A stretch of DNA of 5,713 nucleotides from Acholeplasmatales bacterium (GTDB lineage: Bacteria; Bacillota_I; Bacilli_A; Acholeplasmatales; Anaeroplasmataceae). The DNA lies in contig JAILBI010000139.1 of the NCBI GenBank assembly GCA_024681175.1, positions 1-5,713 of the forward strand, written 5' to 3'. The notes below the pieces were generated by a model. It was given only the letters and a program-made list of their open reading frames with translations. It did not search any database and was not told where the DNA came from. Of this stretch, positions 4,810-5,713 are shown one piece after another. Numbering within the stretch: position 1 is the first letter of the stretch; the number at the start of each line of letters is the position of its first letter. The translations under genes and the position numbers were made by a program.

Positions 4810-5713
4810 TTATTGACTTCTTAATGAATCTACTGGTTTCTTTCTTGAAATATGTAATACAGGAATGAATGTACCAACTACGGCAACTAAAACTGATATA
4901 CCTAACATTAATAATACTGAAATTACACCAAATGATAATAATACAAGTGGTATTTTAAGTTCATTAGATAAATTATTATTCAATACCATTACGATTATAA
5001 ATGCGGATATTACCGCAATTATAAACGAAAGTAAGGCAATAAATAATGATTCAGAGAAGAAGATCTTAAATACATCTTTACCTCTTGCACCAACGGCACG
5101 AAGCACACCAATTTCATGTGCTTTAGATGAAATAGATACTGTAATAAAATTAAATAACAATAATGCTGCAAATGCTGCAAGAACTATTGCTGTATAGAAA
5201 AATACATCTTTTAATACTTCAACAAGTTCAGTTATTGAATTTATTGTATCATATAAAGAATTATCAGCTTTAATAAATGTATCATTATCATTAATTACTT
5301 TTAAATCATTAAATACTTTAGAATTTTTTATTGGAACAAATAAAGACATATAATATGCTTCACTTTCCTCAAATTGATAATTAGTTTCATTTTTATAATA
5401 ATTTGTGCTTCTAAATGTTTCATAATCAGAATTATCTATATATACGCCATAATTTCCATTTTGTGAAGCTTTTCTATAAACACCAATTATTCTTCTTGAA
5501 AGATTGTATTCAGTATTATTAGTATAATCTCTAATTTTAATATTTACATATGTATCATATTCAAATATTTTTAAATATAATTCCGATGCTAAAATGCCTT
5601 CATCAGTATTTATAAAATCATATAATTCATCAAGAAAATAAGGAGAAGAATTATGATTATATATATTTGAATAGAAATTTGCAAAACGAATATTATAAAT
5701 ATATTCTCTATCA
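4810..5713 (-). CDS. FtsX/MacB-type ABC transporter permease, C-terminal part (start beyond the window)
   Basis: The - strand frame is open without stops from the right edge to the TAA at 4810-4812, giving the last 300 residues. The ATG at 5349 is internal (visible residue 122), since the reading continues upstream of it. Visible residues 1 to about 165 form a polar Asp/Asn/Tyr-rich segment, probably the extracytoplasmic domain. Three membrane regions follow at about 170-195, 223-244 and 255-286. Between the first two lies the FtsX signature HEIGVLRAVGARGKDVFKIF (199-218), the cytoplasmic loop that contacts the ATPase. The tail ends HISRKKPVDSLRSQ, a standard end for this superfamily. Members export lipoproteins, peptides or drugs, or act in sensing and cell-wall control. 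The substrate cannot be told without the N-terminus and the ATPase gene, which should lie to the right. Confidence 0.9.
   Translation of the reverse strand, partial: DREYIYNIRFANFYSNIYNHNSSPYFLDELYDFINTDEGILASELYLKIFEYDTYVNIKIRDYTNNTEYNLSRRIIGVYRKASQNGNYGVYIDNSDYETFRSTNYYKNETNYQFEESEAYYMSLFVPIKNSKVFNDLKVINDNDTFIKADNSLYDTINSITELVEVLKDVFFYTAIVLAAFAALLLFNFITVSISSKAHEIGVLRAVGARGKDVFKIFFSESLFIALLSFIIAVISAFIIVMVLNNNLSNELKIPLVLLSFGVISVLLMLGISVLVAVVGTFIPVLHISRKKPVDSLRSQ

Noticed and set aside
4588..4824. Two open frames at the cysK 3' end (67 codons on +, 65 codons on -) that could be read as small genes.
   Set aside because: They lie almost wholly inside the intact cysK frame, run across its terminator hairpin, have no ribosome site worth noting and have composition expected of out-of-frame AT-rich reading.
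4865..5197. A 110-codon + strand open frame rich in Asn, Thr and Ile.
   Set aside because: It is antisense to the FtsX-type permease, whose - strand frame has clear family motifs and no stops. The + reading is low-complexity and has no ribosome site.
1..5713. CRISPR arrays, tRNA or rRNA genes, insertion sequences, toxin-antitoxin or phage-defence genes.
   Set aside because: I found no regularly spaced repeats, no tRNA-like cloverleaf, no transposase or integrase motifs and no defence-type domains. Every long frame is explained by the listed genes.

Overview
The window is AT-rich DNA (roughly 70% or more A+T). It uses AGA for most arginines, purine-rich AGGAG ribosome sites and TGG for tryptophan, and I see no in-frame TGA codon in the genes, so the standard bacterial code fits. 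Gene content (an Rrf2/CymR-type regulator, metY, cysK, a class I prs and an FtsX-type ABC permease) and base composition suggest a low-GC Bacillota-type bacterium, for example an uncultured gut Bacilli/Erysipelotrichia or a Mollicutes-like lineage. The exact taxon cannot be fixed from this sequence.

Layout on the + strand: (1) positions 1-256 hold the tail of an unrecognised gene, apparently split by a frameshift and followed by a clear terminator. (2) A good promoter at 274-302 drives a YwaF/TIGR02206-type membrane protein that looks cut off at its C-terminus, followed after 47 bases by prs (PRPP synthetase, 841-1803). (3) An Rrf2 regulator (1867-2307) has its own promoter, which overlaps a perfect inverted repeat, and ends in a terminator. 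(4) A 222-base regulatory region (2308-2529) holds that terminator, a strong promoter, three copies of an ACTAGGAAT-like half-site and a 15-codon Cys/Met-rich leader ORF. (5) The metY-cysK operon (2530-4760) is tightly spaced and ends in a hairpin that can terminate in both directions. On the - strand, converging on it, is the C-terminal 300 residues of an FtsX/MacB-type ABC transporter permease that runs off the right edge.

Functional reading: the Rrf2 protein is probably a CymR-like sulfur-amino-acid regulator that acts on the adjacent metY-cysK operon. MetY makes homocysteine from O-acetylhomoserine and sulfide, and CysK makes cysteine from O-acetylserine and sulfide. The regulator keeps three IscR-like cysteines but lacks the IscR histidine ligand, so cluster sensing, cysteine or redox sensing, and a CymR-CysK-style partnership all remain possible.

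The most unusual feature is the leader ORF MCSDCDMDMRIKISK between the operator-like repeats and metY. It has a good ribosome site and overlaps mutually exclusive RNA pairings. This suggests a second, translation-coupled layer of cysteine control in addition to the repressor, but that is inference from one sequence.
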